64,000 nt of DNA, taken from the NCBI RefSeq assembly GCF_019145435.1, contig NZ_JAHSTS010000001.1, forward strand, positions 882,001 to 946,000. The letters are read 5' to 3'. The notes below the pieces were generated by a model. The model ran no database searches. It was not told the DNA's origin and worked only from the letters and a program-made list of their open reading frames with translations. The position numbers and the translations under genes are program-made. The stretch is from Pseudomonas ekonensis (GTDB taxonomy: Bacteria; Pseudomonadota; Gammaproteobacteria; Pseudomonadales; Pseudomonadaceae). This document shows positions 7,775-16,447 of the stretch, piece after piece (within the stretch, counting starts at the first letter, position 1; each line of letters starts with the position of its first letter).

Positions 7775-8914
7775 TCAGACGCTGGATCGGCTCAAGGCCA
7801 CGCAGACGGTGTTCCGTCCGGTGTGCTTGGCGGTGTAGAGCGCCTTGTCGGCGTCATCCAGCCAGTCCAGCGCATCGGGGTAAAGACCTTGATAACGGGC
7901 CAGGCCGATGCTCAGGCTGACCCGCAAGGCGGGCACGTCAGGGTGGCGGTAGCGATCCAGGGCCTGGCGCAGTTGCTCCATCAAGGCCTCGACCTTGTTC
8001 AGCGGCAGGTTGGGCAGGATCGCGCAGAACTCGTCGCCGCCGTAGCGGCCCGCCAGTTCGCTTTCCGGCAGCAGGCGTTTGACTTCATGGCTCAGTTGAC
8101 GCAGCACGGTATCGCCGACGATGTGGCCGTAACTGTCGTTGATCGCCTTGAAGTGGTCGATGTCGATCAGGGCCAGAATGGCTTGGCTGCCGTGTTCCCG
8201 GCATTGGTCGAACTTCAGGTGCAGCAGGTCTTTCCAGGCGCCGTGGTTGAGCAGGCCGGTCAGGCTGTCGGTGCGGCTCAGGGCGCTGAGGGTGCGCTTG
8301 TGTTCGGCCAGCTTGATCGCCAACCGGTAGCAGACCATGCCCAACGCCAGCGGATAAAGGGTGAGCATCGGCAGGCAGGCCCAGACCTGGACCGGCGTGG
8401 CCGTGAACGTGAACCGCACGCCGAACAGCGCCCAGCCCAGCAGCACGCCGGCCAGCTGGGCGAGGGCGCCGGGCACGAACAGGCGCAGGCCGCCGGCGGC
8501 GACGTTGTTCATGGTCATCATCGAGAGGATGGTCACGGTGGTCAGCGGGTTGAACTGGAAGCACGCGGTCCAGAAACCGCCGCACACCGAGTCATACAGC
8601 AGGTTGCGGCGTTCGGCGCGGTAGGGGAAGGCCGAGCGGCTTGAGCATTGGTAGGCGAGGTGGGGCCAGATAAAACCGTTGAACACCAGCAAGGCCCAGA
8701 GCCAGGCCGGCATCTCCAGCGGATAGAGGGCGGCGCCGACGCTGAAGAAGCCGACACCCAGGCCGATGGTCCGCGGCAGGTAAATGCGTCTGGCGAATGA
8801 CAAGCCTTTGCCGCGATGGTTTTCCATGATGTTCTGCGCCAGATTCATTCTGAAACACTTTGATGTGTTTTTCTCGGACTTACCGTTCATCGGCAAATTG
8901 TCGGACATTGTCAT
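7775..8914 (-). CDS. MASE2-GGDEF diguanylate cyclase
   Basis: 379 residues. The N-terminal 200 form a multi-helix MASE2-type membrane sensor (RRIYLPRTIGLGVGFFSVGAALYP), the arrangement seen in AdrA/DgcC. The C-terminal GGDEF domain has the intact active site GRYGGDEFCAIL near residue 291, so it should make cyclic di-GMP. The inhibitory RxxD site five residues upstream is absent (PESE), so product inhibition through that site is unlikely. In-frame ATGs at 8914 and 8908 are both possible starts. Monocistronic. Confidence 0.9.
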   Translation of the reverse strand: MTMSDNLPMNGKSEKNTSKCFRMNLAQNIMENHRGKGLSFARRIYLPRTIGLGVGFFSVGAALYPLEMPAWLWALLVFNGFIWPHLAYQCSSRSAFPYRAERRNLLYDSVCGGFWTACFQFNPLTTVTILSMMTMNNVAAGGLRLFVPGALAQLAGVLLGWALFGVRFTFTATPVQVWACLPMLTLYPLALGMVCYRLAIKLAEHKRTLSALSRTDSLTGLLNHGAWKDLLHLKFDQCREHGSQAILALIDIDHFKAINDSYGHIVGDTVLRQLSHEVKRLLPESELAGRYGGDEFCAILPNLPLNKVEALMEQLRQALDRYRHPDVPALRVSLSIGLARYQGLYPDALDWLDDADKALYTAKHTGRNTVCVALSRSSV

Positions 8915-8984
8915 TTATTCCAGCGGGAATAATCAGTGTCCTTCCGAGCCATTTCACCGTGGGCAGAAGCAGGGCAAGCCCGGT

Positions 8985-9593
8985 CTAGAGCTGATAGCAG
9001 GCCAGGAACATGTCCAGGGCGGACTCCACCACGGTGTGTTGCATGTCGGGGTTCAGCGCGGCCCGGCCCATGGACATCTGTGGCCAGAAACCGAACGCCT
9101 TGATCAGCCCCTGTATCTGCTGGGACGCGAACTCAGGATCCACCGGCTTCAGCCGGCCGTCGGCCTGGGCGGCCCGTATCCATGAGGTCAGGCCTTCTTC
9201 CCGTTCGCCCAGACGTGCCACCATGTTCTGCGCCCGTTCCGGGGAGTGAATGGTGGTGGCGATCACCACCCGCGCCAGGGTCAGGAAATTCTCGTCGGCC
9301 ATCAGTTGCACTTTGGCCATCACCCGCTCGCGCAACTGTTCGCGCAGGGGCAGGTCGGCGCTGTAGGGCGTGGTCTGCTCGGCGGAAATCCGCGCCCACA
9401 GTTGGTTGAGAATTTCGGCGAACAGCTCCTCCTTGCTGGGGAAGTGGTTGTACACCGTGCGCTTCGACACCCCGGCGGTGGCCGCAATCTTGTCCATGCT
9501 GGTGACGTCGAAACCGTTGGCGCGGAATTCGGCGATCGCCGCCTGGATGATGGCTTCGCGTTTGCGGTCGGTGAGGCGTTGGGGGGCTGTCAT
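8985..9593 (-). CDS. TetR-family transcriptional repressor
   Basis: 202 residues: an N-terminal TetR helix-turn-helix (REAIIQAAIAEFRANGF...TSMDKIAATAGVSKRTVYNHFPSKEELF) followed by an all-helical ligand domain of the AcrR_C type. It is divergent from the MBL-fold hydrolase gene. The 214-bp intergenic region contains two matching TACAC-N6-GTKTA inverted repeats, so autoregulation and control of the hydrolase are likely. Confidence 0.92.
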   Translation of the reverse strand: MTAPQRLTDRKREAIIQAAIAEFRANGFDVTSMDKIAATAGVSKRTVYNHFPSKEELFAEILNQLWARISAEQTTPYSADLPLREQLRERVMAKVQLMADENFLTLARVVIATTIHSPERAQNMVARLGEREEGLTSWIRAAQADGRLKPVDPEFASQQIQGLIKAFGFWPQMSMGRAALNPDMQHTVVESALDMFLACYQL

Positions 9594-9623
9594 AAGTTCG
9601 ATTCGGCAGGCAGAGGGTGAAAT

Positions 9624-9686
9624 TACACTCGGCAGTTTACTTGTCGTCCGGTTTGATGCAACCTAGAAAGTACACCGGTCAGTGTA
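9624..9686. promoter_or_regulatory. Pair of TetR-type operators
   Basis: Two 16-bp inverted repeats share one pattern: TACAC-TCGGCA-GTTTA at 9624-9639 and TACAC-CGGTCA-GTGTA at 9671-9686. The second has perfect 5-bp arms. They are 47 bp apart centre to centre and lie in the divergent gap between the TetR gene (start 9593) and the MBL hydrolase (start 9808), with the first 31 bp from the repressor start codon. Position and symmetry are what a self-regulating TetR repressor would need. Confidence 0.65.
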
Positions 9687-9807
9687 ATGTTGCGTTAATC
9701 GGTGCACCCTAAAACCAGATGTCCGGCTGATGCGTGCGTGCCTTGGCCATTTACTGTCCTACCCTTGGAAACCGTGCAATTGCACGGTGCTCTGGAGTCA
9801 TTCCGTC

Positions 9808-10869
9808 ATGGCCGAATCCGTTTCTTCGATGAGCAACGCCACCGCGCCCGAAGCCTCCCGCCAGGCCCAGGGGCTGTTTCGCAACCATGCGCCGGTGCAG
9901 CGTGAAGGTGTTGGCAAGATGATGCGCATCATGTGGAACATGATCTTCCACAAGCCGCGCAATACCCGCCCGGCCGCCGCCATCCCGGTGCAGGCCCTGA
10001 CCCGCGCCGACTTGCTGGCTGCACCGGACCGCAGCGTCTACCGCCTCGGCCATTCGACCCTGTTGCTCAAGTTGCAAGGCAAGTTCTGGATCACCGACCC
10101 GGTGTTCGCCGAGCGCGCCTCGCCGGTGCAATGGGCCGGCCCCAAGCGCTTTCACCAGCCGCCGATCAGCATCGACGAACTGCCGCCGATCGAAGCGGTG
10201 ATCCTGTCCCACAACCACTATGACCACCTCGACCACCAGGCCGTGCTCAGGCTGGCGGACAAGGTCAAGGTGTTCCTGACCCCGCTGGGCGTGGGCGACA
10301 CCCTGATCAAATGGGGCATCGATGCCGACAAGGTTCGCCAGTTCGATTGGTGGCAAGGCACCGACGTCGCCGGCATCCGCTTCGTCGCCACGCCGTCGCA
10401 GCACTTTTCCGGTCGCGGCCTGTTCGACGGCAACAGCACCCTTTGGGCTTCATGGGTGATCATCGACGGCGACACGCGGATTTTCTTCAGCGGCGACAGC
10501 GGCTACTTCGACGGCTTCAAGCGCATCGGCGAGCAGTTCGGCCCGTTCGACCTGACCCTGATGGAAACCGGTGCCTACAACGTCGAATGGCCCCACGTGC
10601 ACATGCAACCGGAAGAAACCCTGCAAGCCCACCTCGACCTCAAGGGCCGCTGGCTGTTCCCGATCCACAACGGCACGTTCGACCTGGCGATGCACGCTTG
10701 GCACGAACCCTTCGACCGCATCCTGGCCTTGGCCTGGGAGCGCAGCGTCGCCATCACTACCCCGCAGATGGGTGAGGCCTTCAACCTGACGCAACCGCAG
10801 CGCGGGAGCGCTTGGTGGCTGGCGGTGGCAGGAGAAGGCGACACCGAGGTGGCGGTGCAGGGGGCCTGA
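9808..10869 (+). CDS. MBL-fold metallo-hydrolase (NAPE-PLD / UlaG-like)
   Basis: 353 residues from ATG 9808, which has GGAG ten bases upstream. The metallo-beta-lactamase fold is clear: GHSTLLLKL near the start, the zinc-binding SHNHYDHLDH (HxHxDH), FFSGDSGYF with the bridging aspartate, and HNGTFDLAMHAWHEP near the C terminus. The layout with an N-terminal extension (HKPRNTRPA) and TPLGVGDTLIKWGI resembles N-acyl-phosphatidylethanolamine phospholipase D relatives and bacterial outer-membrane-associated homologues. The substrate is unknown. Probably repressed by the divergent TetR protein. Confidence 0.85.
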   Translation: MAESVSSMSNATAPEASRQAQGLFRNHAPVQREGVGKMMRIMWNMIFHKPRNTRPAAAIPVQALTRADLLAAPDRSVYRLGHSTLLLKLQGKFWITDPVFAERASPVQWAGPKRFHQPPISIDELPPIEAVILSHNHYDHLDHQAVLRLADKVKVFLTPLGVGDTLIKWGIDADKVRQFDWWQGTDVAGIRFVATPSQHFSGRGLFDGNSTLWASWVIIDGDTRIFFSGDSGYFDGFKRIGEQFGPFDLTLMETGAYNVEWPHVHMQPEETLQAHLDLKGRWLFPIHNGTFDLAMHAWHEPFDRILALAWERSVAITTPQMGEAFNLTQPQRGSAWWLAVAGEGDTEVAVQGA

Positions 10870-10908
10870 TCCCGTCCCGGCCGGTTCGCCTCCCTGGGGT
10901 GAACCGGA

Positions 10909-11226
10909 TCATTCCGCCATCGCGAAGTCGCTGCGACCGCCAAGATCCTGCGTCACACCCTTCACATTCCCGCCCCGCGCCGGCGCGAAGCCGGGAAAAA
11001 ACACCAATCCCTGCGCCTCGAACCGGTAGGTCAGCGCCAGCCGCGAGGCCTCCGCCACGTCCTGCTGCGCTTCGAAGCGCTGGATGTCATCCGTGGAGAC
11101 GCCGGCCTCCCGTGCCAGCGCCTCCACGCTCCAGCCCAGCATCGCCCGGGCCTGGGCACAATGGGTCGGGGTGAACTGGAACAGGGCAATGCGTTCGAGA
11201 ATGAGGTTCATCGCGGAAGTGGCCAT
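10909..11226 (-). CDS. Small XRE-type helix-turn-helix protein
   Basis: A 105-residue protein starting at ATG 11226 with a ribosome-binding sequence (CCGGAGCTC) just upstream. A lambda-repressor-type helix-turn-helix occupies residues 20-55 (CAQARAMLGWSVEALAREAGVSTDDIQRFE). It is followed by a short beta tail (FEAQGLVFFPGF) seen in many small XRE proteins. It is divergent from the interrupted secreted-protein gene at 11472, with a 245-bp gap. No partner toxin or kinase gene is adjacent. Confidence 0.78.
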   Translation of the reverse strand: MATSAMNLILERIALFQFTPTHCAQARAMLGWSVEALAREAGVSTDDIQRFEAQQDVAEASRLALTYRFEAQGLVFFPGFAPARGGNVKGVTQDLGGRSDFAMAE

Positions 11227-11471
11227 GGTGAGCTCCGGGCGCAAGAATGCTGGCTGAAAATATACTGTGTTTTTGTACAGTTGTTTTCGGGCCTGATCAA
11301 ACGCAATTTCGCGTTTTTGCGGGCCAACGCTGGCTGACCGGACGAACGGTTCAGGCCCCGACCCGCGGCGGTGCCTCGATTCCCGCACGCAACCTCGCCA
11401 TAATGCGCCCCGCGCTTGACTGCGCCGGTTCCAAACCCGGCGCGACCTCCTACTCATTCAAGGATCGATTC

Positions 11472-12608
11472 ATGTTCAAGGGATTGTTGCGTCCGGCCGT
11501 GTCGGCCGCTGCGCTGTTCACACTGATGACGGCCGCTCACGCCGACGATACCCGTCAGGTCTTCACCGGCACGCTGGGCAAGATGCCGATCGTTCTGGAA
11601 GTGAACACCGCCGATGCCGAACAAGTGAGCGGTCGCTACTTCTACGAGAAATTCCACCGCGACCTGGAGCTCGGCGGCGCGTTGCAGGACGGTGTGCTTA
11701 CGCTCAACGAAGGCAACACCCGTTACAGTGGCGACAACCCCCTGGCCACCCTCACGCTGAAACGGATCGGCAGCGGCTGGCAGGGCGAGTGGCAGAGCCC
11801 GCAGGGCAAAAAGCTGCCGGTGCAACTCACCAAAGCCGCATTGCCCGTCCCGGCGCCAGGCGCATTGCCCTATGTCGCCGCGCTGCCGGACAGCGACCCC
11901 TACGAGTACCTGCGGTTGCGCGGGCTCAAGCTCAAACCGGTGAAAAAAGAGACGTTCATGGGGTACGACCTGCAATGATGGGCAGAGCCTGAGTCGAAGA
12001 TTTCACTGTTCACCGTCGAGTCCGGCTACACGAAAGAAGAACGGCAACGCATCAATGAACACCTGCTCGGTCGGCTCTGGGGTGAGGTCAGCGACTATCA
12101 CCGCTGCATGATGGATGGCGGCGAATATGCCGAGTTCGATCAGGGGGCTGCCCCCACGTTCCTGTCGCCGGAGGTGGTCAGCCTGGAGATTTCCACCGGC
12201 TACAACTGCGGCGGCGCCCATCCGGACTTCGGCAGTTCGCCGATCAACCTCGATGTGCGCACCGGCGAGCTGTTGAAGCTCAAGGATGTGCTGTGGATCG
12301 GCGAGCCCGACAGTCAAGCGACCGAATACGATCAGGGCAAGGTCATGGCGCCATGGCTGGTCAAACAGTTCGCCACGCTTTATCCCGAAGAAATGAAGAA
12401 GCCTGCCGAAGACGACGGCGAGTGCGACTACACCGACGAAAGTGTCTGGGGATACTCCGACTGGCACTTCACGGCGAAGGGCATTTATCTGGGCGCTTAC
12501 TTCGCGCGCATCCAACGCAATTGCGACAACCCCGAGTGGTCGGTGTTGCCGTACTCGGTGGTCAAGCAACACCCCGGCGCCGTCAGACTGCAACTGCCCC
12601 AGGGCTGA
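11472..12608 (+). pseudogene. Secreted protein gene interrupted by an in-frame TGA
   Basis: ATG 11472 opens a signal-peptide protein (cleavage after TAAHA near residue 24) that reads 168 residues to TGA at 11976-11978. The same frame continues without further stops to TGA 12606-12608 and encodes another 209 residues of well-formed protein, with four cysteines and CGGAHPDFG, GELLKLKDVLW and LPYSVVKQH stretches reminiscent of DUF3298/RsiV-like C-terminal domains. The stop reads CAA TGA TGG, so a single change from TGG (Trp) to TGA is the simplest explanation. The full product would be 378 residues. It may be a true pseudogene, a sequencing error, or a readthrough site. Confidence 0.75.
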
Positions 12609-12611
12609 CCG

Positions 12612-13589
12612 TCACGCCAATCCCGGCGCTTCCCGCACAATGAAGTGATCCAGGTTTTCAATGTTTGCACTGAACACCCCGAACGTCTGTTCGGGGCTCT
12701 TTTTGCTCGGCACCTGCTTCAACTCCGGCGTCACGCCATAGAAGAAACAGAACAGTTCCTTGTCGCTGTCGATGGCGTGCTTGATCTCTTCCAGGAACGC
12801 CTTGCGCTTGCGGTAGTTGTCGATGAGTTTCTTGCTCAGGTACACGTTCACCGAATACGGCTTCTTCTTGGCCTCGCCTGCTTGCTTGAACCAGACCTTC
12901 TGCTCGAAGTCGATGCGCAGACTTTGGGTGTAGTCCTTGATTTCCTTGATCTTGCCCCAGTAAATCAGCCCTTTGTTGTCCAGCAGGTATTCGACTTTCT
13001 TGAAAAACGACCCATAGGGCGCGGTGTGCTCGCCGATCTTGAGCGGCATGCGCTTGAGCAGATCCTTGTCGGCGAAGTTCGAGACGAAGCACTCCACCGG
13101 GTGGGCGAAGACCGAGGTTTTGTCCGGCGCCGTATTGCGACCTGCGGACGGCTTGGCGCCCGTCGGTTCTGCACGGACCGGATCGTCCCGCCGCACATCC
13201 GCCGCCGTCTCCGCCGCCGCCGGCTTGCGCACGTACTCACGCCGGGTCAGCAGCAACTCAGACGGGAAATGCTCTTCCCGTCCGTCGTCTCCGTCCTCCG
13301 TCTCGCTTCCGGAAGCCGGCGCCTTCGAACTCGCATACGGACACCCCGTCACATGCCGGGTGGTCGTCAGGTTCTTGAAGTGCGGCGTGCGCACGTAGTT
13401 CACGTTCTTGGCATTGAACGTCACCAGGCCGTTCGACACCTCGAACGCCATGCGGCAGGCATCGTTGGGGCACTGGAACTGTTCCTTGGCCGAATCGAAG
13501 TCCACCGTCTCATCGAAGTTGAGGTCGCGCACGTCATAGATCGAAAGTTTGTCGTCGAGGCTGACGCAATAGGCGAGGTCGAACTTCAT
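12612..13589 (-). CDS. Hypothetical protein with Cys/His motif, in a nuclease cluster
   Basis: I do not recognise this 325-residue protein. The N-terminal quarter has a possible zinc site: CPNDAC near residue 40 and H-x(n)-H-x-TGCPY near residues 70-84. A low-complexity acidic and Ala/Pro linker spans about residues 88-155. The C-terminal half is charged alpha/beta sequence (LLKRMPLKIGEH, YWGKIKEIKDY, KKLIDNYRKRKAFLEEIKHA) without transmembrane segments. A GAAGGA ribosome-binding site precedes ATG 13589, and the start lies 17 bp after the Vsr stop, so they form an operon. The operon context points to DNA or nucleic-acid transactions. Confidence 0.7.
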   Translation of the reverse strand: MKFDLAYCVSLDDKLSIYDVRDLNFDETVDFDSAKEQFQCPNDACRMAFEVSNGLVTFNAKNVNYVRTPHFKNLTTTRHVTGCPYASSKAPASGSETEDGDDGREEHFPSELLLTRREYVRKPAAAETAADVRRDDPVRAEPTGAKPSAGRNTAPDKTSVFAHPVECFVSNFADKDLLKRMPLKIGEHTAPYGSFFKKVEYLLDNKGLIYWGKIKEIKDYTQSLRIDFEQKVWFKQAGEAKKKPYSVNVYLSKKLIDNYRKRKAFLEEIKHAIDSDKELFCFFYGVTPELKQVPSKKSPEQTFGVFSANIENLDHFIVREAPGLA

Positions 13590-13606
13590 GGCGGGTACAG
13601 GTTCCT

Positions 13607-14023
13607 TCAGTGGAGCGGAGCGGTGAGCGACTGAATGCGTTGCTTGACGCGATCAAGATCCTTGAGTTCGCACTCCCAGATCACATCGACACGCCAGTCC
13701 AACAGCTTCAGCTTGTTAATGCAACGCTCGTCCCGACGGCTATTGGCCTCGAACTTCTGCGACCAATACTCCGGGCGCGTTTTGGGAATGGACGCGAACT
13801 TGCAGCCATGCCGGTGCCAAAAGCAACCGTGCACGAACAGGCACAGGCGATGTTTGGGAAAGACCAGGTCAGGCGTCCCCGGCAGGTCTCGCCGATGCAA
13901 ACGAAACCGCAGCCCCATCGCATGGCATAAAGAGCGCACGACCCGTTCAGGCTTGGTGTCCTTGCCCTTTATCTGCGCCATGAGCCTGGAGCGCTGCTCT
14001 GCCGTGATCCGGTCTGCGCACAT
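13607..14023 (-). CDS. vsr: Very-short-patch-repair (Vsr) type endonuclease
   Basis: 138 residues from ATG 14023 (GAGGCGGAT lies upstream); the longer frame to 14059 has no better start. Motifs of the Vsr family are all present: RSRLMAQIKGKDTKPE at the N terminus, FRLHRRDLPGTPDLVFPKHR with the catalytic aspartate, FVHGCFWHRHGC with the zinc and active-site histidines, and WVxxxFEANxRRDE-like WSQKFEANSRRDE. Vsr nicks beside T:G mismatches made by 5-methylcytosine deamination and normally sits next to a Dcm-type methyltransferase. None is present here; its neighbours are an HNH nuclease and an unknown protein. Confidence 0.92.
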   Translation of the reverse strand: MCADRITAEQRSRLMAQIKGKDTKPERVVRSLCHAMGLRFRLHRRDLPGTPDLVFPKHRLCLFVHGCFWHRHGCKFASIPKTRPEYWSQKFEANSRRDERCINKLKLLDWRVDVIWECELKDLDRVKQRIQSLTAPLH

Positions 14024-14092
14024 ACCGATCCGCCTCTTGGGGCTTGCGTCTGCGGACAAGCATGGGAGCGTTGCGGCGACGAGGTCAAGGCG

Positions 14093-14194
14093 CTGTGGCG
14101 AGGGAGCTTGCTCCGCTGTGGTGCGAAGCAGCCCTCGCCCTCAAGCAAGCGCGACTGCTGCGTAGCCGAGCGGGAGCAAGCGCCCTCGCCACAG
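14093..14194. repeat. Inverted REP pair between nuclease genes
   Basis: CTGTGGCGAGGGAGCTTGCTCC at 14093-14114 is mirrored by GGGAGCAAGCGCCCTCGCCACAG at 14172-14194, an arm-to-arm complement of about 20 bp around a 57-bp spacer. This is the 'gagggagcttgctcc' REP subtype, different from the 'gtgggagctggcttgcc' type elsewhere in the window. It would form a large hairpin in the transcript between the HNH and vsr genes. Confidence 0.8.
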
Positions 14195-14201
14195 AGTACG
14201 G

Positions 14202-14915
14202 TTATTCGGCCACCAGCCGCTTAACCCGCTGGTAGAGCTTCTCAGTGAATGCCTCACGGTCATTGGAGTGATGGCAACGGCGATGACAGTTCGGGCACAA
14301 CGCCACAGCGTTGGTGATTTGATCGGAGCCCTTATCGGCAAGCGGTTTGACGTGGTGGACTTCCAGAAACGGCAAATCGAATTTGTGGAAGGGGGCGGGT
14401 TCTCCGCAGCCTTCGCAATGACCGTTGGCTTCATTGCGAACCCAAGCCCTGACGCCGGGATCGCGAACAAAGACGGTGCGGGAGTTTTCAGCTTTCTTCG
14501 GCTTTTTGATGCCCTTCGGCGGTTCCTTGAACTCAAGCTTTTGAAGTGCAGCGGCACGGCGCTCCAGCGTTTCTTCATCCGCCGTCGGAACAGTCGGGTT
14601 GCCCGGTTGAACACCCCGATCAGCAAGCGCGTCCCGAATCCAATGCTCAACTTTCGGCCCCACATTCTTGGCTGGCGGGTAGCCCTTGATGGGTTGCCGA
14701 TCCATTGTCGCGAGAACGCTGGAGATGTTCTGCATTCGGAATTCGACGGAGCTTTTGGTGCGAGTGGGCAAGGCCGAGGCACGCAGAACGCGATTCTCAT
14801 GGGCCTTGTTGAAGGGGTGGCCGGCCAATTCCAGCTCAAGCATCTTCAGGTAGGTATCAACAGCTGCCTGAATTTCAGACACGCTCCAGTCGCTGTCTTT
14901 CTTTTTTTCGCTCAT
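14202..14915 (-). CDS. HNH endonuclease, McrA/ScoMcrA-like
   Basis: 237 residues. The C-terminal 90 hold a complete HNH fold: RAWVRNEANGHCEGCGEPAPF, then PFLEVHHVKPLADKGSD, then ALCPNCHRRCHH. Paired CxxC zinc knuckles and the catalytic HH are intact. The N-terminal 90 (VDTYLKMLELELAGHPFNKAHENR, SVEFRMQNISSVL) resemble the DNA-binding head found in stand-alone modification-dependent HNH nucleases of the ScoMcrA type, which cut 5-methylcytosine or phosphorothioate DNA. A type IV restriction role is inference from that resemblance. It is the first gene of a leftward cluster with vsr and the Cys-motif protein. Confidence 0.82.
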   Translation of the reverse strand: MSEKKKDSDWSVSEIQAAVDTYLKMLELELAGHPFNKAHENRVLRASALPTRTKSSVEFRMQNISSVLATMDRQPIKGYPPAKNVGPKVEHWIRDALADRGVQPGNPTVPTADEETLERRAAALQKLEFKEPPKGIKKPKKAENSRTVFVRDPGVRAWVRNEANGHCEGCGEPAPFHKFDLPFLEVHHVKPLADKGSDQITNAVALCPNCHRRCHHSNDREAFTEKLYQRVKRLVAE

Positions 14916-15083
14916 ACAATCGCCGAGAGTTGAAATCCCTCGGACGATACTGAGTGGCCATCACGAATGTCTACGAAAATTCCTACAGAAAGTCGCGATA
15001 AATCTCACGAACACTCCTACAAAGGCACAACGCTGAAGATGTTCTGAAATGATGGGAAGGAGCAGAACTATTCCTCACCCAAC

Positions 15084-15116
15084 AAAAAGCCCCGATCAGA
15101 TCGGGGCTTTTGCTTT
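15084..15116 (-). terminator. Rho-independent terminator of nrdB
   Basis: AAAAGCCCCGAT-CAG-ATCGGGGCTTTT forms a perfect GC stem flanked by A and T runs, so it can work in both directions. It lies about 50 bases after the nrdB stop on the minus strand and also separates nrdB from the HNH cluster. Confidence 0.85.
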
Positions 15117-15166
15117 TCCGGCTTGTCGATTCAGAACGCAACCGTCAAACCGTGGCGAACCTGGAA

Positions 15167-16414
15167 TCAATCCCAGCTCAACGCCCCACCAGTCTGGTAC
15201 TCGATCACACGAGTCTCGAAGAAGTTCTTCTCCTTCTTCAAGTCCATGATCTCGCTCATCCACGGGAACGGGTTAGTGGTGCCTGGGTATTCTTCCTTCA
15301 AGCCGATCTGCGACAGGCGACGGTTGGCGATGAACTTCAGGTAGTCCTCCATCATCGCCGCGTTCATGCCCAGTACGCCGCGAGGCATGGTGTCGCGGGC
15401 GTATTCGATTTCCAGCTGGGTGCCTTGCAGGATCATCTGCGAAGCTTCTTCCTTCATTTCGGCGTCCCACAGGTGCGGGTTTTCGATCTTGATCTGGTTG
15501 ATCACGTCGATGCCGAAGTTCAGGTGCATGGATTCGTCGCGCAGGATGTACTGGAACTGCTCGGCGACGCCGGTCATCTTGTTGCGGCGGCCCATGGAGA
15601 GGATCTGGGTGAAGCCGCAGTAGAAGAAGATGCCTTCGAGGACGCAGTAGTAGGCGATCAGGTTGCGCAGCAGTTCCTTGTCGGTTTCGACGGTGCCGGT
15701 GTTGAATTCCGGGTCGGAGATGGCGCGGGTGTATTTCAGGCCCCAGGCGGCTTTCTTCGCGACCGACGGGATCTCGTGGTACATGTTGAAGATCTCGCCT
15801 TCATCCATGCCCAGGGATTCGATGCAGTACTGGTAGGCGTGGGTGTGGATCGCCTCTTCGAAGGCCTGGCGCAGGATGTACTGGCGGCATTCCGGGTTGG
15901 TGATCAGGCGGTATACGGCCAGGGCCAGGTTGTTGGCGACCAGGGAGTCGGCGGTGGAGAAGAAGCCCAGGTTGCGCATGACGATGCGGCGCTCGTCTTC
16001 GGTCAGGCCTTCCGGGTTTTTCCAGAGGGCGATGTCGGCGGTCATGTTGACTTCTTGCGGCATCCAGTGGTTCGCGCAGCCGTCCAGGTACTTCTGCCAG
16101 GCCCAGTCGTACTTGAACGGTACGAGTTGGTTGAGGTCGGCGCGGCAGTTGATCATGCGCTTTTCGTCGACGGCGACACGGGCGGCGGAGCCTTCGAGTT
16201 CGGCGAGGCCTTCGGCGACGTCGAGCGAATCCAGTGCGGCCTTGGCGCGGGCGACGGCGGCCGAGTCGTTGGCGGTCACGGCGCGGGCCTCGAGGGCGGC
16301 GGCGCCGCCGGCGCTGTCGAGGCGGTCCAGGGTGGCTTCGGCGTTGTTGCCGGCGGCGGCTGGTTTGGCCGCTGCTTCACTGTCTTCTTTGTCGAAATCG
16401 TCCCAGCTCAGCAT
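15167..16414 (-). CDS. nrdB: Ribonucleotide-diphosphate reductase subunit beta (class Ia)
   Basis: 415 residues. The di-iron/tyrosyl-radical subunit that lets NrdA reduce ribonucleotides to deoxyribonucleotides. Metal-ligand helices are visible: [29 protein letters not shown] (E, E-x-x-H) and later [15 protein letters not shown] (E-x-x-H). The C-terminal tail WD matches the peptide that docks into NrdA. The first 85 residues are an Ala-rich, low-complexity extension typical of Pseudomonas NrdB. No nrdA lies beside it; the next gene upstream is a DUF2790 gene 546 bp away. The gap carries an NrdR-like box and several hairpins. Confidence 0.96.
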   Translation of the reverse strand: MLSWDDFDKEDSEAAAKPAAAGNNAEATLDRLDSAGGAAALEARAVTANDSAAVARAKAALDSLDVAEGLAELEGSAARVAVDEKRMINCRADLNQLVPFKYDWAWQKYLDGCANHWMPQEVNMTADIALWKNPEGLTEDERRIVMRNLGFFSTADSLVANNLALAVYRLITNPECRQYILRQAFEEAIHTHAYQYCIESLGMDEGEIFNMYHEIPSVAKKAAWGLKYTRAISDPEFNTGTVETDKELLRNLIAYYCVLEGIFFYCGFTQILSMGRRNKMTGVAEQFQYILRDESMHLNFGIDVINQIKIENPHLWDAEMKEEASQMILQGTQLEIEYARDTMPRGVLGMNAAMMEDYLKFIANRRLSQIGLKEEYPGTTNPFPWMSEIMDLKKEKNFFETRVIEYQTGGALSWD

Positions 16415-16447
16415 GACGTGTCGTCTCCTGCGTGAGGGCCGGATGCC

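Noticed and set aside
11976-11978. Selenocysteine codon in the split secreted-protein gene
   Set aside because: No convincing bacterial SECIS hairpin was seen right after TGA, and the next codon TGG makes a Trp-to-stop mutation the simpler reading. It is kept only as a check.
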